Of a stretch of 64,000 nucleotides of DNA, positions 32,916-45,768 are shown piece after piece. The number at the start of each line of letters is the position of its first letter. Within the stretch, counting starts at the first letter, position 1. Origin of the DNA: Quercus robur (lineage: Eukaryota; Streptophyta; Magnoliopsida; Fagales; Fagaceae); NCBI RefSeq assembly GCF_932294415.1, contig NC_065542.1, positions 43,117,942-43,181,941 on the forward strand. Reading direction: 5' to 3'. A program made the translations under genes and the position numbers. The notes under the pieces were generated by a model. The model made no database searches. It was not told where the DNA came from and saw only the letters and a program-made list of their open reading frames with translations.

Positions 32916-35135
32916 TCAAGACAAAGCTGCAACATCAATCCATGAAGGCCTCTTTGCATTATAGTAGAAATGTGCAATCATGTGGACCAACTCATCTGCT
33001 GTCCGAATCTCTGCAAAGACACATATAATATTGTATTATGGCCAGAACACAACTTCAACTGCACCATTGTTTTTGGTAGCATCTGAACAAAACCATGCTT
33101 CTCAAAATTACAAAGAGCAGAACTAAATCTCACCATTTTCCCTGTACAAGATCCTGTTTCCCCTTAAGAATAAAATTGCTGGGCATTCTCTAATTTTAAG
33201 TGCATATGCCAAATCTCTCTCGATATTGATGTCTATCTTAACTGACTGTTATCAGGAAATCAAGAGCATTATCATCATTGAATACACATGGAAAACATTT
33301 TAAGGAAACTCAAACTGGTTGCCGGAAAATGTAGGAAAGAATACAAACTAAAATTTTTGAATTTTAAAATTTCAGTACTCAGGGCCCATAGAAACACTGT
33401 GGATTGATTCACTTGACATTAATTTTTAAGGGCAACGTTAGAAAATCCAATGCTCTTTATTTGTATTCTAAGTTCATTTCTCAGCAACCAAAGGAGGGTC
33501 AATAAGTATATATCACAATGCTTATCCACAGATCACATAAAATGAAACAGAGTGTAACTTCAAAAAAATTCGAAAGGACAAACAAAAAGTTTAATACCCG
33601 AGGAGGCAATTTATCTTTAGCGCTCCAATAAACCTTCAGCGCCTTTTCTAGCTCTTTCAAAGCCTTCCAGTTATCAGTTGCCCTTTGAACAGAATGATAA
33701 AATGTGAACAATGATAATGATTAAATTGAAATGACAGACACTGAAACAGGCAGAAACAGAAGGGGGTGGGGGGGAGGAATCATATTTATTTTACCTAAAT
33801 CTAAGGTGCTCAATATGTGTATATGCATATAGTATTTTTCTACTAACTAAACAAACATCTCACCTTTTGTTATGTACAGTTTTTTCAAACAACCCATGTT
33901 CAGAAAAGCTAAAAAAATAAGCTGTTCCAAATTGACACTATATATGTGTAACTTTCTCGATCAACATTTTGCTTGAAATATCAAATAAAAACCACATTTT
34001 TACCTGCTGTCTTCTGATAAAACCACAGAAAATTACTTATCAAGAAATAAAGAAAGAAAAACAATAAAAAACCCACAGAATTTTGCCACATAGATGGATG
34101 TATTGGCATATGCATATTGCACTAAACCAAAAAACCTTATCCAAATCCCTCTCTCATTACACTATAATGAATGATGCAATAAAACACATGCAAACAACCA
34201 CATATCACAATACAGGAATGCAGTATGAAAGTTCTATACAGGAAAATCCTTTTCCTCCTAAATTAAGATAGATAACACTACTAGTTCAAGCAAAAGAAAT
34301 ATTTTCAATAGACTTACCTGTTGTATCTTTCAAAAACAAAAACAATCAGTGGGCTCGGATGAAAAGCAAAGCTCTCCCACTCCAGACAATTGATCTCCTT
34401 TACCCAGTTATCATCAATCTCTCCTTCCCAGTCAATTTCAACACCATCTTCCCCCACAACATTCTTGATTGGGTGCTTCTCAAAATACTCTGATGCTCTA
34501 ATTCCCCATCCCACATCAGCATCAAGTGGCCAATCTGGACTTTCTTCCTCAACCACCATCTTCTTTCCTCTTCCACCACCATCATCCTCATTCTCATTTA
34601 TATCATTCTCATCTTCATGGCTGTCAGTATCAATCTCTTCATCAGCTCTATCCTTCATTACATTTTCTTTATTCTCCAAAATTTCTGAATTCTGCTGTTG
34701 AATTGATGCAAATGTCTTTTCAAGTGAGCCACGAATAAAATCTTCGACTGCAACTGCTTCACTCCTACGGCCACGCCTTGGCTTCCTTGGAATGGTTTCT
34801 GGAAAGACCTGATTTTCATCATCCTTTTGGGGAACTTCAGTTTTCGGGCGGCAATTTCTTTTCTTAGGTTTAGCTTTAGAGTTGGAGCTAGGTTCAGGGT
34901 CAGATGTTGAATTAGACTTCCTTGAAACAGCAGAGCAATGAAGAGATTTTAAATCACGGCTGCTCTGTACAGGGGAGGACAAGATCAAGCATGAATGGGA
35001 ACTAACACTACAGGTAGGGTTAGATGTAGGATTTTGAAAAGAAAATGACATAAAAGGGTGTAAATTAGGATCAACATTTTCCATAGAGAAAGGCAAGAAG
35101 GATTTTGCCATGCTAGAAATTTGAAGGAACATCAT
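32916..35135 (-). CDS. MRL7: MRL7/SVR4-like plastid thioredoxin-fold protein
   Basis: Four minus-strand exons with GT-AG borders: 34318-35135, 33598-33682, 33134-33245 and 32916-33010, joining in frame to 369 residues. The N-terminus is rich in Ser and Pro, as in a chloroplast transit peptide. A disordered charged middle ([19 protein letters not shown], acidic [14 protein letters not shown]) leads to the conserved core [19 protein letters not shown] and [20 protein letters not shown]. The later exons give [18 protein letters not shown] and [18 protein letters not shown], a thioredoxin-like beta-alpha-beta pattern, then [19 protein letters not shown]. This matches the land-plant MRL7/SVR4/ECB1 family needed for chloroplast gene expression and thylakoid build-up; which of the two family members it is cannot be settled here. 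All borders and phases agree, so it is probably functional. Confidence 0.9.
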
Positions 35136-36893
35136 TTACTTCAATCCCACTAGGATATAGGTCAGAATTCAGTATTGGCAATCGAAAGCAAAGTTAGGTT
35201 AGGCGATAGACTTATACCTTTGTAGCAATGAATGGAAAAAGATGGAAGGGTCTATGTTTAGAAGTAAGAAAAACCTGTAGAACTTATCCACTTTGACATT
35301 TGTCTTTTAGGGTTTACTATTTCACTGCTGGAAACCAAGGATGCCCAATAAAATCAGTCTAAAGAAATAAAACCCATTCAATTCTCCACCTCAGCTTGAC
35401 ACTTACCCACTTCAGCCGTTGCCTATTAAAAATTTAAATAATCAGACAAATACTAACTAGAATAATCTTCAAGCTGTTTCTTTTATATATTTTTTCCCGA
35501 GCGTGTTCATATATTTTAATCTCCAAATTCATCAACAAAATAGCAACTCATTTCCGGCACCTTCCAATAGATTTATAAACTCAATGTGACAATTATTTCG
35601 TCAGCCATTTCTAAATTAAGGAGAATTTGGCATGTATAAAAGGTCACTAGATGATATAAATTTAAGAACAAACCCAAACATTATCGAATTTATGGCACTA
35701 CCAGCATTAAACTTCACCGGAAGGGAAAGTAGTAAGGCCTGGAATATGCTGGGTTGCAAATAGCAGTCCTAATTTCCAAATAAGTTACACTTCCTATAAC
35801 ATCACATGAGAATGCACATACACAAAAAACAAACAGGAACCAATTAAATCTGCAATTATTAAACGAAAATGGCAATAAAAGGATATAAGAACCAACACTA
35901 TCACAGGTTGGTCCAAGCCATTGTAACGATAACTTATATTCCATATGTAAAAGAGTGATAAAGAACCAATCAGTGGATTTATCCGAAACCACAATTTCCT
36001 CTTCTCACCATTGATTTTCCAAATTCACACTACAAAAATGAACATCACCTCATGATTTCAAAAGGGCAGCACTATATTCACCATTACTTTTAGTTCATTA
36101 CTTAAATTGAGTTTGCTTTTCTACATGGTATTATTATTGTTAGCTTTCTTTCTCATATGATGTTTGCTACATCACAGCAATTCTGGTGAAGACCAAGTGT
36201 AGGGTTTTGAGGTGGTACCAAGTTAACCCAATGAACACCAAAAATGGTAGTTGATACATACCAAGAAACATTAAAGCCAAAATACACTATTGATCTCTAT
36301 AATTTAGCTCATGAGCAATTTTAGTCCCTGGAGTTTAAAGTCATTGTTTTTTTAGTCCCTAACAAACATAATGTTGTCACTTTTAGTCCCTATGAGGTAA
36401 TGACGTGTCGGTTTTTAATTTGGTCACATATAATATAAGGGATTAAAAGTGAACTTAAAAGGACCAACAGTGTAGTTAAGCCTACCTATTGCAAGTATAA
36501 AGTTATCATCTAGAATAGGAAAGCCATCCCATAATGTCTTGACAACTTGTGTCAAATTGAATAACACAAAAAACATAATCAAAGTATCAAACATTGCAAC
36601 CTTATTAATTTAAACTAGAACTGCTAAAACACACTTAAACAAAGTGACAATAAAAAGCACAAAACAATAATCATAAAAAATTTAAAAAAAATTAATTAAA
36701 AAACACACACACACACACGCTAAATGCATAAGAAGAGTGATTTATCATTTATCTATCTTTCTGGTTTCTGCAGTGCTTTCCAAAACCGCTTTAACGCACA
36801 CACAAAGAAAACTTGAAATATACAAAATAAAACTAAATTCTGTTTGGTAGCTGAGAAAGAAGAAGAAAGTAAAGGAACCCAAATTATAAATAC
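35136..36893 (-). other. 5' region, possible leader intron of the MRL7-like gene
   Basis: Non-coding. If 36894-37000 is a 5' UTR exon, this is its intron; an acceptor-like ATCCTAG lies just before the coding ATG. A stretch at about 36290-36475 with repeated TTTTAGTCCCT is a worn MITE-like repeat, and a short (CA)n lies at about 36703-36718. Confidence 0.35.
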
Positions 36894-37000
36894 CTGTGAT
36901 TGCAGGGAAAAGGGTTTAACAGTGGAGACAGTTGGAAATGGCGAAGCTTTTGTGGCAGTGAATGGATAGCAAAGGAACACGGGTGGACGAGGGTTTGGGT
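36894..37000 (-). other. Possible 5' UTR exon of the MRL7-like gene
   Basis: The minus strand has a C-rich leader-like stretch ending in CAATCACAG|GTATTT, a good splice donor at 36893/36894. It contains no ATG, which fits an untranslated exon. Nothing else nearby on this strand needs such an exon, but the link is inferred only. Confidence 0.3.
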
Positions 37001-37374
37001 CGGGTCATAAACGGTTAGCGTGTATAATGACCTATTTGTCCATCTAAATAAACTATTAGTAATATTTAGAGTAATTTACTTCTTTTTTTTTTTTTTTTTT
37101 TTTTAGAAGAGAGTATTTACATTTTAGACTTTTTGATTTTTTTTATTACATGCTTCGTATAAACCTTAAAATTTTTAAATCCTAATTTTGAGGCCTTAAA
37201 CGTGAATAAAATTATAATAAAATGTTTATAATAAAAAATATTACAATTCTATCACAGTTGACTTTAATTGATAGAAGATACCAGAGTTATTTGGAGACAT
37301 TGAGAAAAGGAAAATAAATATTAGACATTGTTTCAATAGAACTATTTTATTAAGCAATTGCTAAAAGCAAAATC

Positions 37375-37612
37375 ATTTTTTTGATAAGTAATAAACTTCA
37401 TTGAAAATAGACATATAGACAAAAATGTAAATACAAGGCACATAGGTAGTGTGCTAAGAGGCAACAAAGAAAATGAAACTACTAAACAACAATAAAAGTA
37501 CAAAAATTAAGCATGTCAGGCAGAGACAAAAAAGTAACAATGCCTAAAGCATTTGCCCATTCAAACAAAGTTTGAAAGAAAATATGCATTCAAAGTTTCA
37601 GACAAGGCAACT
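37375..37612 (-). repeat. Possible LINE 3' tail
   Basis: TTTTTTTGATAAGTAATAAA followed by A-rich sequence resembles the reverse complement of plant L1 3' ends. No protein-coding similarity is visible. Confidence 0.35.
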
Positions 37613-38501
37613 GCTTAGGCCTTGTTTGGATTTTGGTGAACTGAGTTAACAAATTTGAGTTTTGTTAACTCATAACCCAAAATTGGTGGGGCCATGGGTA
37701 GTGACATTATTTGGATGATTATTCAAGCAGTTCACTCAATTAACAAATCTCACTATTTTGAGAAATGGGTGAGCTAATTCAGAAATAGCACCAACATGTT
37801 TTCAAGTTATGGGTTATGAATAGTCAGTGGTAATTTTCATAAATTTTCAGCATAAACGGGTCCCACAGTAGTGTCTAGTCCCAACACTGCAGGCTGAAGT
37901 TCCAACGGATCTTTTATCTCATTACTTTCCCAACCTCCCACACCACTTGTACTTCATCACTTTCTCTTTTCCTTCTCCCAAACCCACAGTACAAGCACAA
38001 TCGAAATAAGCTCCAGTTCCGCCAATCAACACAAGGCCCAGCTCCAGGTCAGCTCCGTTCATCGATTCCATTTTCCAGTGAGACCCAAACGCTCCCCCTC
38101 CACCTGTTTACATGCCTAAAGTTGCTGGGTTTTGCCTTTTTTTTTTGGTATGTTCCTCCATTTTTTGCGTTGTGTTTACTGAGACGTTGGCTCACTTGGC
38201 TGTGAATGCTTGTTTATTTATGCCTTTTTTTTTACTCTCTACTCAAGTATAGCTACTCATGTTTATGCCTCTTTTTTTGTTTTTTTTTTTTTTTAATTTT
38301 TTTATTTTAGAAGTTTCTCTATCTTGTTCCTTTGTTACAACCATGGTATTATGAACAATGTCTGCTTTGCTTTGCTATTGGCTTGGGGAAAAAAATTTAT
38401 CTCTATTGAAACTCTACCAAAACACTATCATACATCGCCTTTGACTTTTAAGGGTGTGTGGACAAATTCCTTGAGGTTTAGATTTAGTTTTTTTAATCAT
38501 C

Positions 38502-38539
<38 letters not shown>

Positions 38540-39192
38540 AATCACCCTCTCATGTTGATGAACGGTTTTAGTCTTTACTTCCAATGTGGCTCACCCTATT
38601 CTTGATGAAAGATATCAAGTTAAGAAAGGTGGTTGGAGTTAAGGTGGTATGCCTCTGTTTCTATTTTCTTTTTTTTTCTTTGCTTAATTCGTGCTGTGAG
38701 TTCCCTTGCTTATTTGCTTACTGATTATACTATTTTTCGATATGGTTCATGTGATATTCTTATAATGGAAGATGGATGTACCTTTTTTAAAAAAAAATAT
38801 TAGAATAAAAAATGGATGTGCCTTAGTTGCTCTATCTTGTTTTTTATTATGATTGTTACTTTAGTTACTACTTAGTTTAACTAATAAGATGTAGCTATTG
38901 ATAAAATATACATCAATAGATCAATAGAGTATGTAACATAGCTAACTGTATCCATAAACAATATGGTGGTTTTTTAAGGGAGGATAAAGTTGCACTATTG
39001 CACCTTAAGATAAGACCCCTAAACACTATTGTCTGACTTTGATTGAATACATGGAAATGTTTATTGTTTACATGTGATTGTTACATGATCAGAGATTGTT
39101 GTTAGATGGCTAGGGATTTAAGGAGGTGGGATGATGACTGTGTCGATGAACTATGTGACATTGTCTTCAACTAATTCCTGCTGGGTAATTTC

Positions 39193-40875
39193 GTGGCAAG
39201 GCTTCCCCATGAGCCATTGTGGGATGTGATCACAAACACTCTCAACACTCCGACTGGGAAGGATTTCCACAAGAGGCAAGTTATGCGTCAGTTCAGTATG
39301 GTTCGAAGGGAGTATTATAGGGCCAACGGAGTTCGTTATGGGCTAAGGCGTGGGTGGCCAGTGGTGGGTTCGGATGAGGGGGCTGGTTCGTCTCAATAAG
39401 AGGCGATTGGTGGACTCAGAAGCATTGTAGTGCATAGCTAACCATTTTGTTTCTGCTAACTTATTTTGTTCTCACTAGGGTTTGTAGACTACTATGGTGT
39501 TGTTAGCGTACACTTTCACATGCATTATCCTATGGCTATTAGTGACCACTTTTGTAGTAAAACAATGCTTTGGTCTTTTGACTTTTTTTTATGTTACATG
39601 GTCATAATGTACATGTTTAGTTATGAATTGGAGTATATGTCAACATGGTGTTATCTTTATTTACATGTACCGCTTGTTTATGTAGAGTTACTTGTGCACT
39701 TTCTCATTACGCAACATACTTGGTCACGATAACACATTAATATTCCTTGTTTATTTATTTACCTGTCAATACAAAGTGTGTTCATCTTACCATGTGAGAT
39801 ATTTATATTAGATGGCACATGATTCCTAAGATGAGGATGACAAAATGTGGCCTCCCCACATAAAACACATTTATAGAGATTATGGTGGAGGAACAAATAA
39901 AGGGTAACATGGAAAATGGTGTTTTTTAAGGGCCCTATGTGGGAAACAATGACATAAGAACTTAATAAAAGAACTGGTAAAAATTTCACTGCTAAGAAAG
40001 TCTTCCAAAAGCATAATAGGCTTCGGGATAAACAACACAAGTGGAGTCAATTGCTGAATCATACGGGGTTAGGGTGGGATGAGGCCACCCAAATTGTTAC
40101 ATGCACTAACGAGGTTTAGGAGCATGTGGTGGCGGTATGTTATTTTATGCATTTCAAGTTTCATGTTAGTATGGTATGCCTTTTTTATTGTTGTGATTAC
40201 TTTGCTACCTAACAATTGTTCCTATGCTTGTGTTTTTGTAGGCTGATTGAAACGCAAATAACCTACAAAAAAAGGGATGCCTCGACTACGATAAGTTGAA
40301 GCAATTGTTTGCCCCCAATACTGCAAATGGGCACCTTTAGATTTCATCAAACACATCTACACTGAATAGTGATGAAGAGCGTGCATTGGAGGAGGAGCTT
40401 GCTGCTAATGCTGCTCCTATCCATCTTGATGATGACTGTTACACCCCCAACTTGGATAGTATTCCTCAGACTATGGAGGAGATTGATGTTGTTAACCAAA
40501 CCTAAGCTGCAAGCAAGCGTCTCTTGCAAGAAGCAAGTGCCAAGGGTAAGAAAGTGGCGAATAAAGTCGATAAAGTAAGTGAGATGACTGTACCCCTAAA
40601 GGAGTACATCGTAATGAAGAGGAGAGGTTTAGCGATAACAGGCACAAGTCAAGTGGCACTTCTGAGCAATTTGCCCAATCAGCAACTGGAGGTGATCCAT
40701 GTTCTCTAGGGAAAGCTATTGACATGCTTAATCAGTATGAGGATTTAGGAAACAAGGCATATTTGAATATCTCAAAGGCTTTCCATGTGAAGGAGAATAA
40801 GGTGGTGTTCATGGGCATGCTGAAGCATAGGAGGCGAGCATGGATGGGCGATATTGTTAACCCGGAGGATTGAGA
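39193..40875 (+). pseudogene. MYB/SANT-like ORF of the Harbinger element
   Basis: The SANT-type part lies at 39950-40134: FTAKKVFQKHNRLRDKQHKW and NHTGLGWDEATQIVTCTNEV, followed by an in-frame TAG where tryptophan is expected. A GT-AG intron (40135-40241) follows, then KKGCLDYDKLKQLFAPNTAN with a TGA and a TAG. After a frame change near 40640 the C-terminal part is LGKAIDMLNQYEDLGNKAYL and FHVKENKVVFMGMLKHRRRA. An upstream frame at 39193-39399 (LPHEPLWDVITNTLNTPTGK) may be another exon of the element. This protein normally works with the transposase in transposition. Confidence 0.75.
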
Positions 40876-41197
40876 CATGGATCATATTTTATTATGTTAT
40901 GGTTATTGTAGTACTTGTACCTTCTGTCACAAAAACCGTTGTTTTGTTGGTTATTATTTTCTCTACTATGGATATTTGTCAGGTTGCCTTTTTTATTTCT
41001 AGACTTGATGCAATCCTGTATGTTGAACAATTTTAAGTTATTATTTGGAATATTTATGATAATTTCCCATATTCGCCTTGGTTTATTGTTGAGATGTTGT
41101 TATTAGCATTGGTTTACTGTATACATCACATAGGTTAATAGTATGTTATTGTGGTGTGTAGGTGACAGTGGCATCAAGGAGTGAATGGTTAAATGCA

Positions 41198-42410
41198 TTC
41201 ATGGCTTATGATTTTGACAAATCATATTTCAACAACGTTGATTATGATGATGCTGGTCATGATACTGATGATGATGACTAGTGGGGTTCAGAGTGTGATA
41301 GTGAAGATGAAGCAAAGTTTGAGTTTGTGAATCCTTTGGTAGGTGAGATGTTTGCCTATATGCAGCAACATTATGATAAACAGCTCATGCGTGATAGTAT
41401 CCTCACGGGGCAATGATACATGGATGAACTTGACAATAATCCTAATAAGTGCTTTGAGATGTTTTGAATGACACGCCCGTATCTGTTACATTTAGTGGAT
41501 GAGTTGGTCGGTCATGGATACTTGACGGAAGGGCAAGGTGATGTGGATGCCACGCAAGTAGTCACTATGTTGTTATACATACTTGGTCACAATATCCGAA
41601 TGAGGTGTATTGCAAACAAGTTCCAACACTTAACTGAGACAATGTCCCGCCACTTCTGCAGGGTGTTGCGGGCTTTTCACTCGTATGCGAGACATCTGAT
41701 TAAGCAAGATCCATATGTAGTTAGCCTCCCCGAACATCTTCAAGTGAACAAGTATTGGCCATGGTTCGAGGTAATATACATCACTTAGTTATATTGCAAA
41801 CATATTTTGTTTAACTAGGTACATACATCATCAATGCTTGTCATGTGTAGAAATGTGATGGGGCAATGGATGGCACCCATGTGAGCGTTCGGCCTTCTAA
41901 ACATGCGACTTAAGTGTATAGGAGCCGGAAGGCTACCATAACCACAAATGTTTTGTGTGTGTGCCATGGACATGCAGTTTATTTATATTCATGCGGGGTG
42001 GGAAGGTAGTGCTAATGACTCACTAGTGTTGGAGGAAGCAATTACTGACCCGAAACATGAGTTCCCATGGCCACCTACGGGTACTACAATTAATCTCAAA
42101 GGCTATCAATTTTTACATGTTTTTGTTATGGTTATTGTAGCCAATTCTGAATAGCTTCATAAACATGTAAGATCATACTACTTGGTGGACTCAGGCCTAC
42201 CTATTGGCACAAGTTTCATTCCGCCTCACAAGTCAACTAGGTACCATGCCCATGAATTCCATTCTAGTAATAGGAATCCAACAACCAAGAAAGAGTTGTT
42301 CAACTTTCGACACTCTTTCTCGCAGATGGTTATTGAACGATCATTTGAGATGCTAAAGGCTCGTTTTCCTATTTCCGTAAACAAAGCAGCATGCTTGTTC
42401 ATCTTTTAGT
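41198..42410 (+). pseudogene. PIF/Harbinger DDE transposase pseudogene
   Basis: The N-terminal acidic part (NNVDYDDAGHDTDDDD) has stops. 41468-41770 reads DATQVVTMLLYILGHNIRMR and LTETMSRHFCRVLRAFHSYA, the helix-turn-helix region of this family. After an intron (41771-41850) come DGAMDGTHVSV (first D), AGWEGSANDS (second D, about 42017) and, after a further intron-like gap (about 42085-42165), YYLVDSGLPIG, FIPPHKSTRYH, KELFNFRHS and VIERSFEMLKARFPI (the E). The defects are TAA in the first core exon, earlier TAG and TGA stops, and a one-base shift near 41945. Confidence 0.85.
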
Positions 42411-42990
42411 AAAATATGTTTTTAGCATTGATGTATTTTTCTATTTAGATGGAAAAGACTTATTGTTTTCTTGTGCAAACTCTTGTCCATGATATGATTT
42501 TTTTTTTTTTTAATTCAAAAACAAAAAGACAACTAAAGCAAACAAAGAGAAAAAAAAATAGGAATCAAAAGATCAAACTGTCTCACGCACCTCAAAAAAA
42601 TACGACTTTGTTTAAAAACTTATTTAACTTTTTGCTGAAAGCATGCTAAAATATATTTGTGCTTTGAATTAGAAAAAGTAAGGGTTTTTTTTTTTTTTTT
42701 TTCTAAAAGAAATTGTACATATAAGCTAGCTTATAAACTAGTCCCAAACACACACTTAGTGCCCAAAATATTTCGTTTGCACACCCAAGTCAGCACCCAC
42801 TTCTGCCGTTTTACCGTTTTGAATGTCGTTTTATCAAACAAAAAAGCAGCTTAGTTCTCCTTTTTTTTATATAGATATAGATATAAAAGATTTTGTTTAA
42901 GCTTTAAAGTTTAAAACTTTCATTTAAACCTTCTATCACAATTCTATTAAAGTTCTGCCACCTATCATTTTTGAGCATTTTTTTTTTCAT
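42411..42990. other. Right flank of the Harbinger element
   Basis: AT-rich, with A and T runs. A TAAGCTAGCTTATAAACTAG segment suggests a small foldback repeat. The transposon's right end should lie near here but was not recognised. Confidence 0.35.
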
Positions 42991-43047
42991 AATTTCTTTC
43001 GCATGAACCTTTTTATTTTTAAGTGAAAAAAAAAAAAAAAAAAAAAA

Positions 43048-44004
43048 CTAGGGGAGAAAATGAGAGGAAAATCCCATTTAACCTAATTGAAGGACAAAAT
43101 AATCTTGTTGTAACAAACCATAAAATATCTCCTTGTAACATAGGGCATTTTGTTTTGGGGAATCCATGTCACCCCAAACATCCATAATGTGATGCATGAC
43201 AATTTTGCTTAGGAATGTAACTACTCGTATGTTTAGTTTGATTAGGGATCTAATAAGATTTTCAGGAATGTAAAATTCTTATGGTTGGTTTATTCTTAGG
43301 AATTTTATAGAAATTATTTATTTTTTCTAAAATATCTTTAGATTTTTAAACAAAGTATTGAGTTTTTTTTTTTTAATTAATCTTCCTCCAAATAAATAAT
43401 GAGATAAAAAAATAAACTATAAATCATGGCAAATTCACTATAACTATAGTTTAACATTTTTGAATGGCATGTATAATATAAAAATAATTATTAAATTCTT
43501 GTTCTTCATGGAAATTACAACATCATGTCTTGTTAATAAAAATAATTTTTTTTTTAACATCTCATTCAATTCCAAATTTGATATATACACACACACATAC
43601 ATAAAGACTAATTCTTAGTTTGCTGTGTATAGTGAAAAGATAAAAGACAATTTTGTTAGTTTTTATTTCTATTGGTTAGAGGGTACAGAAGAATGGTTAA
43701 AATAGTAAGTTTTACAAAAAAAATGTTGACTTTTTCCAAGAATGAGAATGTGAAAACCTACATTTAAAAAAAAAAGTGAAATTTACATACCTATAAAGAT
43801 AGGATTGAGAGGGAATCCAGACAACTAGAAGCATTCGATTCCTCTATGTAATTTGCAACCAAATATGCGAATGTTAGAAAATACTTTATGTTCATGGAAT
43901 ATACTTTATGGTTTGTTACAAAGGGAATACTTTATGCTTTAATGCCACTATCTTGTCCTTTAATTAGATTAAATGGGATTTTCCTTTCATTTTTTCCTCC
44001 CTAG
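43048..44004. mobile_element. Foldback element with long inverted repeats
   Basis: 43048-43128 (CTAGGGGAGAAAATGAGAGG, ATCCCATTTAACCTAATTGA, GTAACAAACCATAAA) matches the reverse complement of 43900-44004 (CTAGGGAGGAAAAAATGAAA, ATCCCATTTAATCTAATTAA, GTAACAAACCATAAA), the right copy having about 35 extra bases. Weaker similarity continues outside both ends. The interior has no gene. Confidence 0.7.
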
Positions 44005-44874
44005 TCTTTTATTTTATTTTAATGTTTTTCCCAAATAATGTAAAAGAAAAATAGTTCACATAAAAGAATTTGTGAAAGCGAAAAACGTAAGGTTATAAAA
44101 TCACACCGTAACAATCCAACTATTTTTTATAAGCAAGACTTAGGTATAGTATTTAGATGCTATTTCTTAGGTTCTTTTCTTAAGATTTTGCTATGTGAAT
44201 TTTTTCTAATAGGATAGAGGAATATTTCTTAGTTAAGTAGCCACATGGTAGGATCTTAATAGGGGAATCTAAGAAACAACACCTAGGTACTGTACCTAAG
44301 TTTTGTCCATTTTTTATTAGGTATATTTAGGCAATTTTCATTTAAACCTCATGTGTTTGGCTAAGTTTCATTTAAACCTTATAGTTTTAAATTCTTTTAT
44401 TTAAACCTCATAGTTTATAATAGTTTGAATTAAATTTTAGAATTTTTGGTATGTTTTGTTTAAATCTTAAACTTTCAAAATGTTTCATTAAATCTTAGAA
44501 TTTTGAGTATGTTTCATTTAAACCTTAAACTTTCATTATATTTAAACCTCAAAGTTTGAAAATAAATTTATTTTAAACCAGCATGGCACATGATGTTTAA
44601 CGGGGTTTTAACAGGATTGTGACAGAATGTTAACTAGACTGTTTTTACTTTTTATTTAAACTTTAATTTTTCAATGAAACTTTTTAAAATTTAAGATTTA
44701 AATAAAACATGCCCAAAACTATAAATTTTAAAAGTAATTTAAGATTTTATTGTAGTGTCACCTTTTCTTAGCAAGTCAGGCAACTTAAACCATTTTTTTT
44801 CATATATTTTTTTTATCATTTTACTTTTTTTCCTAGTTTTTTTAAGAATCATATTAATTTTTTTACTTATGTAG
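44005..44874. repeat. Degenerate repeats based on CATTTAAACCTTAAACTTTCA
   Basis: Between about 44330 and 44580 a word like TTTCATTTAAACCTTAAACT recurs roughly every 45-60 bases with variation, and inverted versions appear near 44690-44720. This looks like the worn body of a MITE. No coding sequence. Confidence 0.5.
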
Positions 44875-44883
44875 TATTTTTTA

Positions 44884-45292
44884 GGGTAAACTACATATTT
44901 GGTCCCTATCCTTTATACCATATTTTAATTTAGTCCCTAACCTTTCAATTGTATCAATTTGGTCCCTAACCTTTTAATATTATGTCAATTTAGTCCCCGC
45001 CGTTATAGCTTGGGTGAAAATTGTTGACATGATAAATGGCCAAAATAAAATTTTAGTTTATTCTCACATCAACAGAAGCTAATTTTTTATATTTTAGTTT
45101 ATTCTCACATCAACAGAAGCTAATTTTTTACTTTTACTATTATACACATCATCAATTTTCATCCAAAAGATGATGGTAGAGACAAAATTGACATGGTACT
45201 GAAAGATTAAGGACCAAATTGACACAATTGAAAGGTTAGGGATCAAATTAAAATATGGTGTATAGGTTAGGGACGAAAAACGTAGTTTATCC
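44884..45292. mobile_element. Mutator-like MITE with perfect 9-bp duplication
   Basis: Terminal inverted repeats of about 85-110 bp: left GGGTAAACTACATATTTGGT, right (reverse complement) GGATAAACTACGTTTTTCGT. TATTTTTTA flanks it at 44875-44883 and 45293-45301. The interior holds a tandem pair of about 38 bp (TTTAGTTTATTCTCACATCA, twice). Termini match the element at 26079. Confidence 0.85.
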
Positions 45293-45301
45293 TATTTTTT
45301 A

Positions 45302-45586
45302 TAATAAATCTTATGAGAGAAACAAATCTTTCCCCAATCAGGTATTGTTCGCTTTGGGAATGGACCGAGGAGCCGATGCCACCCTCACGAATTTGTTCAA
45401 TTCCACATCGGGGAGAGACGCCTCCCACCCTTGCCTTATAAGCACTTGGTCTAAGGAAGGGTGTACCATAGTGTGTGTGGAATTGTTAGTGGAAGAATTT
45501 GATGGATAATTTTAATTTTTTAAATTTATCTTTATGTCTTAAATTTGCCTTATTCTTAAATTATTTTTAATAAGGTAATAGAGTTC
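45302..45586. other. Short non-coding stretch with possible LTR-like sequence
   Basis: A segment with CCACATCGGGGAGAGACGCC and CTTATAAGCACTTGG (about 45405-45450) has the look of a promoter-bearing plant repeat, but I cannot assign a family. Confidence 0.3.
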
Positions 45587-45768
45587 TTTTTTTTTTTTTT
45601 TTTTTTGAGAGAGAGAAAGAGAGTTTTAACTTATGGCGTTTACTCCTGATGATAACTTTTTATCATCAGACTAAGACATCGATTGATTTTTGGTGTAGGC
45701 GGGGATTGAATCTCAAATTTCTTATTTAATTATCAGAAACTTTACCAGTTGAACTAATTGAAACCCAC
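45587..45768 (-). mobile_element. tRNA-related SINE, copy 1 (with poly(A) tail)
   Basis: On the minus strand it runs from GGGTTTCAATTAGTTCAACT (A-box region) through GAGATTCAATCCCCGCC (B-box-like) to TCTGATGATAAAAAG and an A tail, seen as the T run at 45587-45606. An internal Pol III promoter with a poly(A) end is the SINE layout. Relatives are at 54008 and 59893. Confidence 0.75.

Larger units (their letters stand above)
37618..42410 (+). mobile_element. Decayed autonomous PIF/Harbinger transposon
   Basis: The left end GGCCTTGTTTGGATTTTGG follows TTA, the usual 3-bp target of this superfamily. Inside are the two genes that define PIF/Harbinger elements: a MYB/SANT-like gene and a DDE transposase, both on the plus strand and both with stops. 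I did not find a matching right end; the right limit given is the end of the transposase. An A run lies at 38504-38537. Confidence 0.8.

Noticed and set aside
34390..34738. Ser/His-rich plus-strand open frames
   Set aside because: Antisense shadows of the first exon of the MRL7-like gene.
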